A stretch of DNA of 64,000 nucleotides, taken from positions 248,001 through 312,000 of the forward strand of contig NZ_JADIKJ010000015.1 of NCBI RefSeq assembly GCF_044904675.1, given 5' to 3'. Shown here one piece after another: positions 28,882-38,026 of this stretch. How positions within the stretch are numbered: the stretch's first letter is position 1; every line of letters starts with the position of its first letter. The notes below the pieces were generated by a model. The model did not search any database and had not been told where the DNA came from. It worked only from the letters and a program-made list of their open reading frames with translations. A program made the position numbers and the translations under genes. This stretch comes from Dyella_B jejuensis (GTDB taxonomy: Bacteria > Pseudomonadota > Gammaproteobacteria > Xanthomonadales > Rhodanobacteraceae).

Positions 28882-29559
28882 ATGGCACGAGGCGAACACC
28901 ATCGCATCCACGCGCACGACCGTGTGCAGCGCAACCGGTTACGTGTCGCCCAGGAGGCGGCGCGACTGATGAGCGAACACGGCATCCGCGACTTTCACCA
29001 CGCCAAACGCAAGGCCGCCGAACGCTTGGGCGTGCTGGACGAACAGGCGCTTCCACGCAATCACGAGATCGAACAGGCGCTGCGCGAGCACCAGCGCCTG
29101 TTCCAGGGCGACAGCCAGCCGCAGCTATTGAGAGAACGGCGTGAAGCCGCCGTCGAAGCGATGCGCTTCCTGCAGGGTTTCGAGCCAAGGCTGGTCGGCA
29201 GCGTACTGGATGGAACGGCCGATTCGCATTCGGCTGTCTGCCTGCACGTGTTCAGCGACGATCCGGAAGCAATCGGACTTTATCTACGTGAACACGGCGT
29301 GCCGTTCGAAATGCAGACGCGCCGATTGCGCATCAGCCGTGAAGAACAGGCCGAATATCCGGTGTTGCTGTTCGCCGCCGACCGGCTTCCCTTCGACCTT
29401 ACCGTGCTTCCGCATAACGCGCTGCGCCAGGCACCGCTCGATCGCATCGACGACAAGCCGATGCGTCGCGCCTCACTGGCGTCGGTAGAGATCATGCTCG
29501 CCGAGGCCGGCGGCGAGCAGGACGATTTCGAGCGCAAGCTCGCCGCGGCGATTAAATAA
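28882..29559 (+). CDS. Conserved protein of unknown function (nucleotidyltransferase-like?)
   Basis: A 225-residue soluble protein. A basic helical N-terminus (RLRVAQEAARLMSEHGIRDF, then HHAKRKAAERLG) is followed by LPRNHEIEQALREHQRLFQ and a central stretch FEPRLVGSVLDGTADSHSAV. That stretch resembles a minimal nucleotidyltransferase GS-containing motif, but no clear DxD pair is visible. The pattern is recalled from conserved hypothetical proteins in Pseudomonas and Xanthomonas relatives. ATG 28882 is chosen; a TTG at 28855 would extend it by nine residues. It is encoded 45 bases after the PBP1A gene on the same strand. Function not assigned. Confidence 0.8.
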   Translation: MARGEHHRIHAHDRVQRNRLRVAQEAARLMSEHGIRDFHHAKRKAAERLGVLDEQALPRNHEIEQALREHQRLFQGDSQPQLLRERREAAVEAMRFLQGFEPRLVGSVLDGTADSHSAVCLHVFSDDPEAIGLYLREHGVPFEMQTRRLRISREEQAEYPVLLFAADRLPFDLTVLPHNALRQAPLDRIDDKPMRRASLASVEIMLAEAGGEQDDFERKLAAAIK

Positions 29560-29586
29560 CGTCGTCTTCGCACCGGGATTTTCTTG

Positions 29587-29612
29587 CGCCCTCTCCCTGG
29601 CGGGAGAGGGCG
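29587..29612. repeat. Hairpin cgccctctccc/gggagagggcg (REP-like or bidirectional terminator)
   Basis: The eleven-base perfect stem with loop tggc lies between the convergent ends of the hypothetical gene and gltA. Neither side has a T tract long enough for a classical terminator. Hairpins of the ccctctccc type occur as dispersed repeats in Xanthomonadales and pseudomonads, so a REP-like unit is likely. Confidence 0.6.
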
Positions 29613-29622
29613 TCATGCAAGC

Positions 29623-30918
29623 TCAGCGCTTGTCGATACCCACGTAGTCGCGCTTGTCGGAACCCACGTACAGCTGCCGCGGGCGGCCGATGCGCGAGCC
29701 TGGCGTTTCGTGCTGCTCAATCCAGTGTGCGATCCAGCCGGCGGTGCGCGCGATGGCGAACATCACGGTAAACATCTCGGTCGGAATACCCAGTGCCTTG
29801 TAGATGATGCCGGAATAGAAATCGACATTCGGATACAGCTTGCGTTCGACGAAGTAGTCGTCCTTCAGCGCCGCTTCTTCCAGCTTCATCGCCACGTCGA
29901 GCAACGGATCGTTGACGCCCAGCTCGGACAGCACCTTGTGGCACATCTCGCGGATGATCTTGGCGCGCGGATCGAAGTTCTTGTACACGCGATGGCCGAA
30001 ACCCATCAGGCGGAAGTTGTCGTTCTTGTCCTTGGCGCGCTTGACGGCGGTTTCCACCTTGTCGGGCGAGCCGATCTCTTCCAGCATCTTCAGCACCGCC
30101 TCGTTGGCGCCGCCGTGCGCGGGACCCCACAACGCCGTGATGCCGGCCGCGATCGATGCATACGGATTCGCACCGGTCGAACCGACCAGGCGCACCGTGG
30201 ACGTGGACGCATTCTGCTCGTGGTCGGCATGCAGAATGAACAACAGGTCCAGCGCCTTCGCGGCAACCGGGCTCATTTCCAGCGGCTCGCTCGGCACTTC
30301 GAACATCATGTGCAGGAAGCGATCGACGTATTCGAGGTTGTTGCGCGGATAGCGGAACGGCCAACCGATTGAATAGCGATAGCAGGCAGCGGCGATGGTC
30401 GGCATTTTCGCGATCAGGCGGATCGCGGCCAGCTTGCGGTCGTCGGCATTATCGACGTCCAGGTCTTCGTGATAGAACGCCGACAACGAAGCGACCGAAG
30501 CGGCCAGCATCGCCATCGGATGCGCATCATGATGGAAACCCTGGAAAAAATTCTTCTGCGACTCATGCATCATCGTGTGATGCGTGATGTCGTTCTCGAA
30601 GCCGGAAAATTGCTTCTTGTCCGGCAGGTTGCCGTTGAGCAGCAGATAGGCCACTTCGAGGAAGCTGGACTTTTCGGCCAGTTGCTCGATCGGGTAGCCA
30701 CGGTACATCAGCACGCCCTGGTCGCCGTCGATGTAGGTGATGGCGCTCTTCGTGCTGGCGGTGCTGCCGTAGCCGGGATCGTAGGTGAAGTGCCCGGTGT
30801 CCTTGTACAGCGGGGCGATGTCGATGCAGGCCGGACCGATCGTACCGGTAAGCAGCGGGAGTTCGCTGCTACGGCCGTTGGACTCATCTACCAGCTTGAC
30901 GGATTTGGAATCGGACAC
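29623..30918 (-). CDS. gltA: Citrate synthase
   Basis: A 431-residue type II citrate synthase. Catalytic His and Asp motifs are present in the substrate-binding stretches LLFILHADHEQNAST and GFGHRVYKNFDPRA. The N-terminus carries the small beta-domain (KSVKLVDESNG, ELPLLTGTIGP) found in the hexameric, NADH-sensitive form. The start is GTG at 30918 with AGGAGG five bases upstream; a longer open frame to 30978 is rejected on that ground. It condenses acetyl-CoA and oxaloacetate at the entry of the TCA cycle. It is transcribed alone. Confidence 0.97.
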   Translation of the reverse strand: MSDSKSVKLVDESNGRSSELPLLTGTIGPACIDIAPLYKDTGHFTYDPGYGSTASTKSAITYIDGDQGVLMYRGYPIEQLAEKSSFLEVAYLLLNGNLPDKKQFSGFENDITHHTMMHESQKNFFQGFHHDAHPMAMLAASVASLSAFYHEDLDVDNADDRKLAAIRLIAKMPTIAAACYRYSIGWPFRYPRNNLEYVDRFLHMMFEVPSEPLEMSPVAAKALDLLFILHADHEQNASTSTVRLVGSTGANPYASIAAGITALWGPAHGGANEAVLKMLEEIGSPDKVETAVKRAKDKNDNFRLMGFGHRVYKNFDPRAKIIREMCHKVLSELGVNDPLLDVAMKLEEAALKDDYFVERKLYPNVDFYSGIIYKALGIPTEMFTVMFAIARTAGWIAHWIEQHETPGSRIGRPRQLYVGSDKRDYVGIDKR

Positions 30919-31076
30919 GGAAACCTCCTGCTCATGGGTCGCCACCGGGGCGACCGCAGAACGGCAACCAGCCGGCAAGGGAAAAGCGCATCGTCGTGGG
31001 GAGGCGACGATGCATCCTATCTATTATCGCACATCGGACTATGACAATCCGACGGCGCATGGTCCAACGGATGGAC

Positions 31077-31117
31077 GCAAAAATGCACAAGGCAGGCGCG
31101 AAGCCTGCCTTGTGCAT
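31077..31117 (-). terminator. Terminator after rpmE
   Basis: A perfect 15-base stem (atgcacaaggcaggc / gcctgccttgtgcat, 31083-31117) with a five-base loop starts 36 bases after the rpmE stop. Read on the minus strand, the stem is followed by TTTTGCG, a short T tract. It separates rpmE from gltA. Confidence 0.8.
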
Positions 31118-31153
31118 GGAACCCGCAGCTGCCTTGCGGCGGATTCGGAACGA

Positions 31154-31399
31154 TTACTTCTGCGCGTAACGGCGGCGGAACTTGTCCACGCGACCGCCGG
31201 CGTCGATCGTCTTCTGCTTACCGGTGTAGAACGGGTGCGAATGGCTGGAGATATCCACCTTGATCAGCGGGTACTCGTTGCCGTCTTCCCACTTGATGGT
31301 TTCCTTGGTCGCAATCGTCGAGCGCGTCAGAAACGCGAACTCGGACGAGAGGTCCTGGAACACCACCTGGCGGTAATTCGGATGGATATCGGGCTTCAT
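31154..31399 (-). CDS. rpmE2: 50S ribosomal protein L31 type B
   Basis: An 81-residue L31 starting MKPDIHPNYRQVVFQD with the conserved SSHSHPFYTGKQK and RVDKFRRRYAQK stretches. It lacks the four zinc-binding cysteines of the classical L31 and so is the cysteine-free type B form, which in many bacteria replaces the zinc form under zinc limitation under Zur control. No clear Zur box was identified upstream. It is followed by its own terminator. Confidence 0.95.
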   Translation of the reverse strand: MKPDIHPNYRQVVFQDLSSEFAFLTRSTIATKETIKWEDGNEYPLIKVDISSHSHPFYTGKQKTIDAGGRVDKFRRRYAQK

Positions 31400-31543
31400 G
31401 GCGGACTCTAAAAGCGGTGGGTGAAAAGAGCGGCATTATATTGGCCGTTCAGTGACTTGGTCAAGCCAGTCGACCTGCTAACCACCCGGATCTGCCGCCA
31501 GCGACGAACGCACGGTGGCGTACCGGCGAAAGGATATCGTGGT

Positions 31544-32485
31544 TCACGCCGCCGGGTCTGCTCCCAGAGCCCGGCGCACCATCGCGGCGAACTTCGCCTG
31601 GTCCAGTTCCAGTACCACGTTGGCCTGGGCGGGCAAGCCCAGCCGGCCGCCCCAGTCCACCACGGTGGCGCCGCGGGTGAGCCGCCCGTCCAGTTCCACC
31701 CCTACGCGGCGGCGCTCGCTGCGGACTACGACCGAAGGATCGATCGCCACCGCCATGGCCAGCGCGTCGGCGGCAATGATTCCACGCCGGCCGCGCTCGC
31801 TGTTGGTCTGGCGAGCCACCCGGAAAATACGTTCGAAGAAGACCGCACGCTGATCGCCGGCCGCCAGCCAGCCATCGAAATCCGCTTCGTCGAAGGCATG
31901 CCGCAGCGTGAGTTCCCAATCGACGAGATCAAAGTCGGGAAAACCTTCGAACACCACATGCGCGGCCTCCGGATCAAAGCCGACATTGAATTCGGCGGGC
32001 ACGCGCCCGGTATTGCCATGCCCGGTGACCGCGCCACCCATCACGACCAGGCGCCTTACGCGCTGCGGCAGTTCCGGATCCAGCCGTAGCGCCAGCGCCA
32101 AGTTGGTCAAGGGGGCCAGCGCGACCAGCGTCACTTCGCCCGGCCGTTCGCGGGTCAAGCGCAGCAAGGCGTGCACGGCGTGTTCGTCGGCAATGCCGGT
32201 TACCGGCTCCTGGAAACCGGCATCGCCCAGTCCATCCTGTCCGTGCACGAACGCCGCGTCTTCGTCGGGCAGGCGTACCAGCGGTGTCGGGCAGCCGGCA
32301 AACACTGGCGTCGAACCGCCGACCTTATCGACCAAGGTGCGCGCATTGCGCACGGTATGCGCAAGACCCACATTGCCGGCGGCGACACTCAAACCAAGCA
32401 CGTCGGCATGCGCATGGGCCATCAGAATGGCCAGCGCATCATCCACGCCGGGGTCGGTATCGATCAGGAGTTGCGGTTTGCTCAT
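31544..32485 (-). CDS. Nucleoside hydrolase (inosine-uridine preferring family)
   Basis: A 313-residue nucleoside hydrolase with the calcium-binding signature DTDPGVDDALAI (Asp9, Asp11, Asp15, Asp16). The later motifs are VTLVALAPLTNLALAL, VMGGAVTGHGNTG and EFNVGFDPEAAH. It cleaves the N-glycosidic bond of ribonucleosides for salvage. It is encoded 80 bases after recG on the same strand and probably cytoplasmic, as no signal peptide is seen. Substrate preference (purine or pyrimidine) cannot be told from the motifs alone. Confidence 0.93.
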   Translation of the reverse strand: MSKPQLLIDTDPGVDDALAILMAHAHADVLGLSVAAGNVGLAHTVRNARTLVDKVGGSTPVFAGCPTPLVRLPDEDAAFVHGQDGLGDAGFQEPVTGIADEHAVHALLRLTRERPGEVTLVALAPLTNLALALRLDPELPQRVRRLVVMGGAVTGHGNTGRVPAEFNVGFDPEAAHVVFEGFPDFDLVDWELTLRHAFDEADFDGWLAAGDQRAVFFERIFRVARQTNSERGRRGIIAADALAMAVAIDPSVVVRSERRRVGVELDGRLTRGATVVDWGGRLGLPAQANVVLELDQAKFAAMVRRALGADPAA

Positions 32486-32565
32486 GGTTTTTCAGGCAAG
32501 TGGGAAAGGGTGAACCGGGAATAGTAAAAGCAAAGCGCGACCGCTTTCATTCCCGTTCGCCGCTC

Positions 32566-34680
32566 TCACGCATGGGCGTATCGCGCCGCACCGCCGATCC
32601 AGCGCTCGATCAGGCGTCCTGCCCGCTCTGCATGCTGCGCCAGCATCTGCTCGCCGACATGCTGTACCGCAGGCAGCAGATGCGCATCCCGCGCCAGGTC
32701 CGCCATGCGGAAACTCAATTGGCCGGTCTGGCGGGTGCCCAGCACTTCGCCAGGTCCGCGCAGCTCCAGGTCTTTTTCCGCGATGCGGAAACCGTCATTG
32801 GTCTCGCGCATGACCTGCAAGCGTTCGCGCGCCAGCTGCCCCAGCGGCGGCTGGTAAAGCAGTACGCAGTTCGATGCGAGGGCGCCACGTCCGACACGTC
32901 CGCGCAATTGATGCAATTGCGCCAAGCCAAGGCGCTCGCTGTTTTCGATCACCATCAGGCTGGCATTGGGTACATCCACGCCCACCTCGATCACGGTGGT
33001 AGCGACCAGCACTGCCAGTTCGCCGGCCTTGAATGCATCCATGACTGCCAGCTTTTCCTTCGGCTTCATACGGCCATGGATCAGGCCGACGCGACAGTCG
33101 GCCAGTGCGTGGGTGAGCTCCGCATGCGCCGCCTCGGCGGCTTGCGCCCGCAGTTGTTCCGATTCTTCGATGAGGGTGCAGACCCAATAGGCCTGCCGCC
33201 CTTCCACGCAGGCGGCATGAATGCGTTCGATAACATCCATGCGACGCGCGTTGGAAACCGCAATGGTCTGGACCGGTGTACGGCCGGGCGGCAACTCGTC
33301 GATGGCCGACATGTCCAGGTCGGCATAAGCGCTCATCGCCAGGGTGCGTGGAATGGGCGTGGCCGTCAGGACCAGTTGATGCGGCACCAGTTCGCCCTCC
33401 AGGCCCTTGTCGCGTAACGCCAATCGCTGCTGCACGCCGAAACGGTGCTGCTCGTCGACGATCACCAGGCCCAGGCGCGCGAATTCGACGCCTTCCTGCA
33501 TCAGCGCGTGCGTACCGATCACCACCGGCGCGCCCTCCGCCACCCGGCGCATCGCCAGTTGGCGCGCCTTGCCCTGCTGCTTGCCGGCGAGCCACTCGAC
33601 CGGAATATTCAGCGGCTCCAGCCAATGGCGAAAATTGCGCAGGTGCTGCTCCGCCAGCAATTCGGTCGGCGCCATCAAGGCGACCTGATATCCAGCCTCC
33701 ACGGCGGACAACGATGCCGAACACGCCACCGCGGTCTTGCCCGAACCGACATCGCCTTGCACGAGACGAAGCATGGGCCGCGGTTGCGCCATGTCGGCGG
33801 TTACTTCCCGCGACACGCGCTGCTGCGCGCCGGTGAGCCGGAATGGCAGCGATTCCAGCCATCGTTGCCGCAGATCACCGCTGCCGCCCAACACCGGCGC
33901 GCGACGTTCGCGTACCGCGGCACGCAGGCGCTTGAGGCTCATATGCTGGGTAAGCAGTTCCTCGAAGGCCAGGCGCTGCTGCGCGGGATGCCTGCCCTGG
34001 GTCAGCTGGTCCACGCGCGCATCGGGCGGTGGCCGATGCACATAGAGCAACGCTTCGCGCAACGACGTCAGGCCGTGTTGCGCGCATAGCGATAGCGGAA
34101 TCAGTTCCAGCTCCGCCTCGTCGGGAAGCAGTTGCAAGGCCTTGGCGATCACACCGCCCAGGCGCTTTTGCCCGAGTCCTTCGGTCGTGGGATAGACCGG
34201 ACTGAGCCGCTCCTCCAGCACTACCTGCGCGTTTTCATCCAGCCGCTGGTATTGCGGATGCACCATCTCCAGGCCGCCCGCGCCTTGCCGTACTTCACCG
34301 TAGCAAAGCAGGCGCAGGCCCGCTCGCAACTGCTCGGCCTGCGCTCGGTTGAAATGGAAAAAGCGCAGCAGCAGCGTGTGCATCGCGCCATTGCCAATCA
34401 TCACTTTAAGCTGCGGACGATACCGATAGGCTTTTTCGACGGCTTCCACCACACCAGCCACCTGCACGCGCATGCCTGGACGCAGATCTTCCAGCGGCAT
34501 CAGGTGGGTACGGTCCTCATAACGCAATGGCAGGTGGAACCAAAGGTCCTGCACGCGATGCAACCCGAGGCGCGCCAGCGCATCGGCCAATGCCGGACCG
34601 ACACCGCCGAGCGACGCCACGGGCAGGCGGCCCGGGTCGGCAATCGATTCGGCCATAGCGTGAGATTTGGAAGCAGCCAT
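32566..34680 (-). CDS. recG: ATP-dependent DNA helicase RecG
   Basis: A 704-residue RecG. The N-terminal wedge/OB domain (about 50-160; VQDLWFHLPLRYEDRT) is followed by two helicase lobes: Walker A GDVGSGKT, DEQH box in LVIVDEQHRFGVQQR, motif III LTATPIPRTL and motif VI QLRGRVGRG. It reverses stalled forks and processes branched DNA. It is the last member of the rpoZ-spoT-ridA-recG group, 80 bases downstream of ridA, the order usual in gammaproteobacteria. Confidence 0.97.
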   Translation of the reverse strand: MAASKSHAMAESIADPGRLPVASLGGVGPALADALARLGLHRVQDLWFHLPLRYEDRTHLMPLEDLRPGMRVQVAGVVEAVEKAYRYRPQLKVMIGNGAMHTLLLRFFHFNRAQAEQLRAGLRLLCYGEVRQGAGGLEMVHPQYQRLDENAQVVLEERLSPVYPTTEGLGQKRLGGVIAKALQLLPDEAELELIPLSLCAQHGLTSLREALLYVHRPPPDARVDQLTQGRHPAQQRLAFEELLTQHMSLKRLRAAVRERRAPVLGGSGDLRQRWLESLPFRLTGAQQRVSREVTADMAQPRPMLRLVQGDVGSGKTAVACSASLSAVEAGYQVALMAPTELLAEQHLRNFRHWLEPLNIPVEWLAGKQQGKARQLAMRRVAEGAPVVIGTHALMQEGVEFARLGLVIVDEQHRFGVQQRLALRDKGLEGELVPHQLVLTATPIPRTLAMSAYADLDMSAIDELPPGRTPVQTIAVSNARRMDVIERIHAACVEGRQAYWVCTLIEESEQLRAQAAEAAHAELTHALADCRVGLIHGRMKPKEKLAVMDAFKAGELAVLVATTVIEVGVDVPNASLMVIENSERLGLAQLHQLRGRVGRGALASNCVLLYQPPLGQLARERLQVMRETNDGFRIAEKDLELRGPGEVLGTRQTGQLSFRMADLARDAHLLPAVQHVGEQMLAQHAERAGRLIERWIGGAARYAHA

Positions 34681-34760
34681 CGATGCAAGACTAACCGAGC
34701 CAGTCCGCGGCGACAGCGCTTGTTGCGATCATGCTTGTCAGCCGGCCGCGCAGATATCGA

Positions 34761-35144
34761 TCAGTCCAGCACCATGACGGCATCGACTTCGACCTGCGCG
34801 CCTTTCGGCAAACCGGAAACCTCGATGGTGGAACGCGCCGGATACGGCTGCTGGAAATACTCGCCCATGACTGCATTGACGGCCGCGAAATTCGCCAGGT
34901 CGGTAACGTAGATACCCACACGCACGATCTGCGCGAGCGAACCGCCGGCCGCCTCGGCTACCGCCACCAGATTGTCGAACACACGACGTGTCTGCGTACT
35001 GATGTCGCCCTCGACCAAAGCGCCAGTAGCGGGATCGAGCGGAATCTGTCCGGAAAAATACACGGTGCCGCCGGCACGCACGGCCTGCGAATACGGGCCG
35101 ATCGCGGCGGGAGCCTGCTCGGTAGCGATGATGGTACGAGGCAT
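34761..35144 (-). CDS. ridA: RidA-family reactive enamine/imine deaminase
   Basis: A 127-residue RidA protein with IGPYSQAVRAGGTVYFSGQI, the central VFDNLVAVAEAAGGSL and the conserved Arg in YPARSTIEVSGLP that binds the substrate carboxylate. RidA trimers hydrolyse the reactive enamines released by PLP enzymes. It lies between spoT and recG as in E. coli and Pseudomonas relatives. Length and start (MPRTIIATEQ) match the family. Confidence 0.95.
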   Translation of the reverse strand: MPRTIIATEQAPAAIGPYSQAVRAGGTVYFSGQIPLDPATGALVEGDISTQTRRVFDNLVAVAEAAGGSLAQIVRVGIYVTDLANFAAVNAVMGEYFQQPYPARSTIEVSGLPKGAQVEVDAVMVLD

Positions 35145-35228
35145 GGGCGTAATCCATGAGGGAAAAGCGAAGTTTAGAGCGGTCCATCCAGGACGAATAG
35201 CGAGGCGTCGCCCGCATGCCCCAGTGGA

Positions 35229-37391
35229 TCAAAGCGGATAGCGATAAGCTCCGCTCACCACGCCGGTACGCCGGACGCGCCGGATCACATCGGCCAGATG
35301 CTTGCGATTCTTCACCTCGATGGTGAACAGCAGCGTGGCGGCCGCCATGTCACGTTCGACGTATTCCACGTTTTCGATATTGGAATCGGCGGCAGCGATG
35401 GCGGCGGCCACGGTGGCGAGCACGCCAGGGCGGTTGATGACTTCGATGCGCAATTCAGCGCGGTAATCGCCCTGCACATCGTGCCCCCATTCGATCGCCA
35501 CGCACCGTTCCGGCGACTTGCGCAACTCGACGACGTTCGGGCACTCCACACGGTGCACCACGATGCCCTTGCCCGGCGAAAGGTAGCCGATGATTTCGTC
35601 GCCAGGCAGCGGATGGCAGCAGTTGGCGAAGCTGAGTACGCCCCGCTCGGCACCGGTGATCCGGATGTTTTCCGCCACGTGTGCGATCGGCGCGCCGCGC
35701 GCCGCGGTGCCACGCGAGGACACCAATTGACTGGCAACCTGATCGGGCATGCGATTGCCCAGGGCAATATCCGAGAGCAGCTCCTCCAGACGCTTGAACT
35801 TGGATTTGTGCAGGAATTTTTCCAGCACGGCCGGCTGGATGGCATCCAGGTTGGTACCCAGCGCGTCCAGCGCGCGATCGAGCATGCGATGGCCGAAGTC
35901 CACCGCGTCTTCATGTTGCAAGTGCTTCAGGTATTGGCGGATCGCCGTGCGTGCCTTGCCGGTTACCACGAATTCCAGCCATGCCGGATTGGGCACGGCG
36001 GAGGGCGCCGTAATGATCTCGACCAACTGTCCGGATTCCAGCCGGGTACGCAAGGGCAGCAGTTTTTTATCGACGCGGGCGGCCACCGCATGATCGCCCA
36101 CATCCGTATGTACAGCATAGGCAAAATCCAGCGCCGTCGCGCTGCGCGGTAGCGAGAGGATGTCGCCGCGCGGCGTAAACAGATAGGTTTCATCCGGGAA
36201 CAGGTCGATCTTGACGTTCTCGATGAATTCCGCCGCCTCCGGCGTGTTGGCCTGGCTGTCGGCCAGCGCCGAAAGCCATTCGCGCGCACGCGCTTGCGCA
36301 CTGTTGGCCGGACCGCTGTCGGTCTTGTAGGCCCAATGCGCAGCCACACCGCGCTCGGCTACCGAATCCATTTCCTCGGTGCGGATCTGGACCTCGATCG
36401 GCGCACCGAAGGGCCCAAGCAATACGGTGTGCAACGACTGATAGCCGTTTGCCTTGGGAATGGCGATGAAATCCTTGAAACGCCGATCGACCGGCTTATA
36501 CAGGGCGTGCGCTACGCCCAGTGCCATGTAGCAGCTCATGGCGCTGTCAGTGACCACGCGAAAACCGTATACATCCATCAACTGCGCAAAGCTCTTGTGC
36601 TCGCTGCGCATTTTCGAATAGATGCTCCACGGCGACTTGATGCGTCCGACGACGCGCACCGGAATACGCTCCTCGATCAACCGCGTGGACAGCGCACCTT
36701 CGATGCGTCCCATGGCCTCGCGACGATTACCCAGCGCGGCGCGGATGCGCTCGCTGATCACGCGATAACGATCCGGGTAAAGCGCACGGAAGCCCAGATC
36801 CTGCAGCTCCGCCTTGAACTTGTTCATGCCCAGGCGCTGCGCGATGGGCGCGTAGATTTCCAGCGTCTCGCGGGCGATGCGGCGGCGCGAATCGGATTCC
36901 TTGGCGCCAAGCGTGCGCATATTGTGCAGGCGGTCGGCCAACTTGATCAGGATCACCCGCAGGTCGCGTGCCATCGCCAGCAGCATCTTGCGGAAACTTT
37001 CGGCATCCGCCTCCTGCCGGCTGCTGAAGCGCATCTTGTCCAGCTTGGTAACACCGTCGACCAGCTCGGCCACGGGTTCGCCGAATTCGCCCGATAGCTC
37101 GGCACGGCTCAGCGCAGTGTCCTCCAGCGTGTCATGGAGAATCGCCGCGATGATGGTTTCCGCATCCATGCCGAATTCGGCCAGGATGCCAGCCACGGCA
37201 ATCGGATGGGTGATATACGGCTCGCCGCTCTTGCGCGTCTGCCCTTCGTGCGCCGCCGCGCCTACCTGGAAGGCCCGCAGCACGCGCTGGATATGTTGCT
37301 CGGGAAGGTAGGCAATGCGCTCTTTCAGCGCCAGCACATAAGGCGGCAGCGCAGACGTATCCGTGGGCGCGGGATGCGTGGCCGCCGACAT
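35229..37391 (-). CDS. spoT: Bifunctional (p)ppGpp synthetase/hydrolase SpoT
   Basis: A 720-residue RelA/SpoT homologue. The hydrolase HD domain (about 45-200) is intact with HD86-87 and ED90-91 in ILHDTLEDT. The synthetase domain (about 240-365) keeps RIKSPWSIYSKM, GYQSLHTV and EVQIRTEEMD, so both activities may be present. TGS (about 395-455) and C-terminal ACT (about 645-720) domains follow. It controls the stringent response in the cytoplasm. It is encoded downstream of rpoZ with a 144-base gap. Confidence 0.96.
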   Translation of the reverse strand: MSAATHPAPTDTSALPPYVLALKERIAYLPEQHIQRVLRAFQVGAAAHEGQTRKSGEPYITHPIAVAGILAEFGMDAETIIAAILHDTLEDTALSRAELSGEFGEPVAELVDGVTKLDKMRFSSRQEADAESFRKMLLAMARDLRVILIKLADRLHNMRTLGAKESDSRRRIARETLEIYAPIAQRLGMNKFKAELQDLGFRALYPDRYRVISERIRAALGNRREAMGRIEGALSTRLIEERIPVRVVGRIKSPWSIYSKMRSEHKSFAQLMDVYGFRVVTDSAMSCYMALGVAHALYKPVDRRFKDFIAIPKANGYQSLHTVLLGPFGAPIEVQIRTEEMDSVAERGVAAHWAYKTDSGPANSAQARAREWLSALADSQANTPEAAEFIENVKIDLFPDETYLFTPRGDILSLPRSATALDFAYAVHTDVGDHAVAARVDKKLLPLRTRLESGQLVEIITAPSAVPNPAWLEFVVTGKARTAIRQYLKHLQHEDAVDFGHRMLDRALDALGTNLDAIQPAVLEKFLHKSKFKRLEELLSDIALGNRMPDQVASQLVSSRGTAARGAPIAHVAENIRITGAERGVLSFANCCHPLPGDEIIGYLSPGKGIVVHRVECPNVVELRKSPERCVAIEWGHDVQGDYRAELRIEVINRPGVLATVAAAIAAADSNIENVEYVERDMAAATLLFTIEVKNRKHLADVIRRVRRTGVVSGAYRYPL

Positions 37392-37535
37392 GGTGTCAGG
37401 ACCCCCGTTGAGGCGAACGCCTCGCTACGAGGCCGGAGGCGTGGAGACTGACAGGAACAACACTGGCGAATGCGCACACCGGCATGCCCGGCGTGGCCGG
37501 GCGACGGCTGCGCGATCGACAGCCACCGCCATCCA

Positions 37536-37826
37536 TCAGTCGTCTCCACCCTTGGAAAGATCGTCGTCCACTTCCTGTGCGGCCCATTCCAGTGCCTCGC
37601 GTTCGGCACGCTCGCGCTCGGCGCGGTCGATCTCGTCGATGGTGGCCTGGTCGATACGACGGTCGGCGATTTCACGCAAGGCCAACACGGTCGGCTTGTC
37701 GTTGTCGGGGTTGACCGCCGGCTCGGCGCCATTGGCGAGCTGGCGGGCGCGCTTGGTCGCCATCAGCACCAGTTCGAAACGGTTGTCGACTACCTCTAGG
37801 CAGTCTTCCACGGTAATGCGGGCCAT
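37536..37826 (-). CDS. rpoZ: RNA polymerase omega subunit
   Basis: A 96-residue omega subunit: MARITVEDCLEVVDNRFELV at the N-terminus, then LMATKRARQLANGAEP and KPTVLALREIADRRI, with an acidic tail. It stabilises beta' and takes part in ppGpp binding, consistent with linkage to spoT. In this window gmk, its usual upstream neighbour, is 4.7 kb away beyond the mla genes. Confidence 0.97.
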   Translation of the reverse strand: MARITVEDCLEVVDNRFELVLMATKRARQLANGAEPAVNPDNDKPTVLALREIADRRIDQATIDEIDRAERERAEREALEWAAQEVDDDLSKGGDD

Positions 37827-37865
37827 GAGAAATCCTCAAACAATAAAAGACTTATGCGGTCGTAC

Positions 37866-37894
37866 AGTCTATCGGGCAGCCACTTGGCTGGCAA
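37866..37894 (-). promoter_or_regulatory. Candidate sigma-70 promoter of rpoZ
   Basis: On the minus strand TTGCCA (37894-37889) and TAGACT (37871-37866) are separated by 17 bases. Transcription would start near 37859, giving a leader of about 33 bases. It is recognised by eye only. Confidence 0.45.
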
Positions 37895-37956
37895 CGCGAT
37901 TGACTCTTATCATGTCCGATTGCCATGCGCCAGCCGCGAAAGCGTCGCGCAAGCCG

Positions 37957-37984
37957 TGGACAATATAAAACCAACAAGTACAAT
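37957..37984 (+). promoter_or_regulatory. Candidate sigma-70 promoter of mlaA
   Basis: TGGACA (37957-37962) and TACAAT (37979-37984) are separated by 16 bases in an AT-rich patch. Transcription would begin near 37991, about 36 bases before the mlaA ATG. It is recognised by eye only. Confidence 0.45.
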
Positions 37985-38026
37985 TATACGCCCTTCCCCC
38001 TTTCCTCTGCAGCGGATTCCCCTTTG

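Noticed and set aside
31022..31047. Promoter-like TTGTCA and TAATAG/GATAAT on the minus strand before gltA
   Set aside because: The spacers are only 13-15 bases, too short for a normal sigma-70 promoter.
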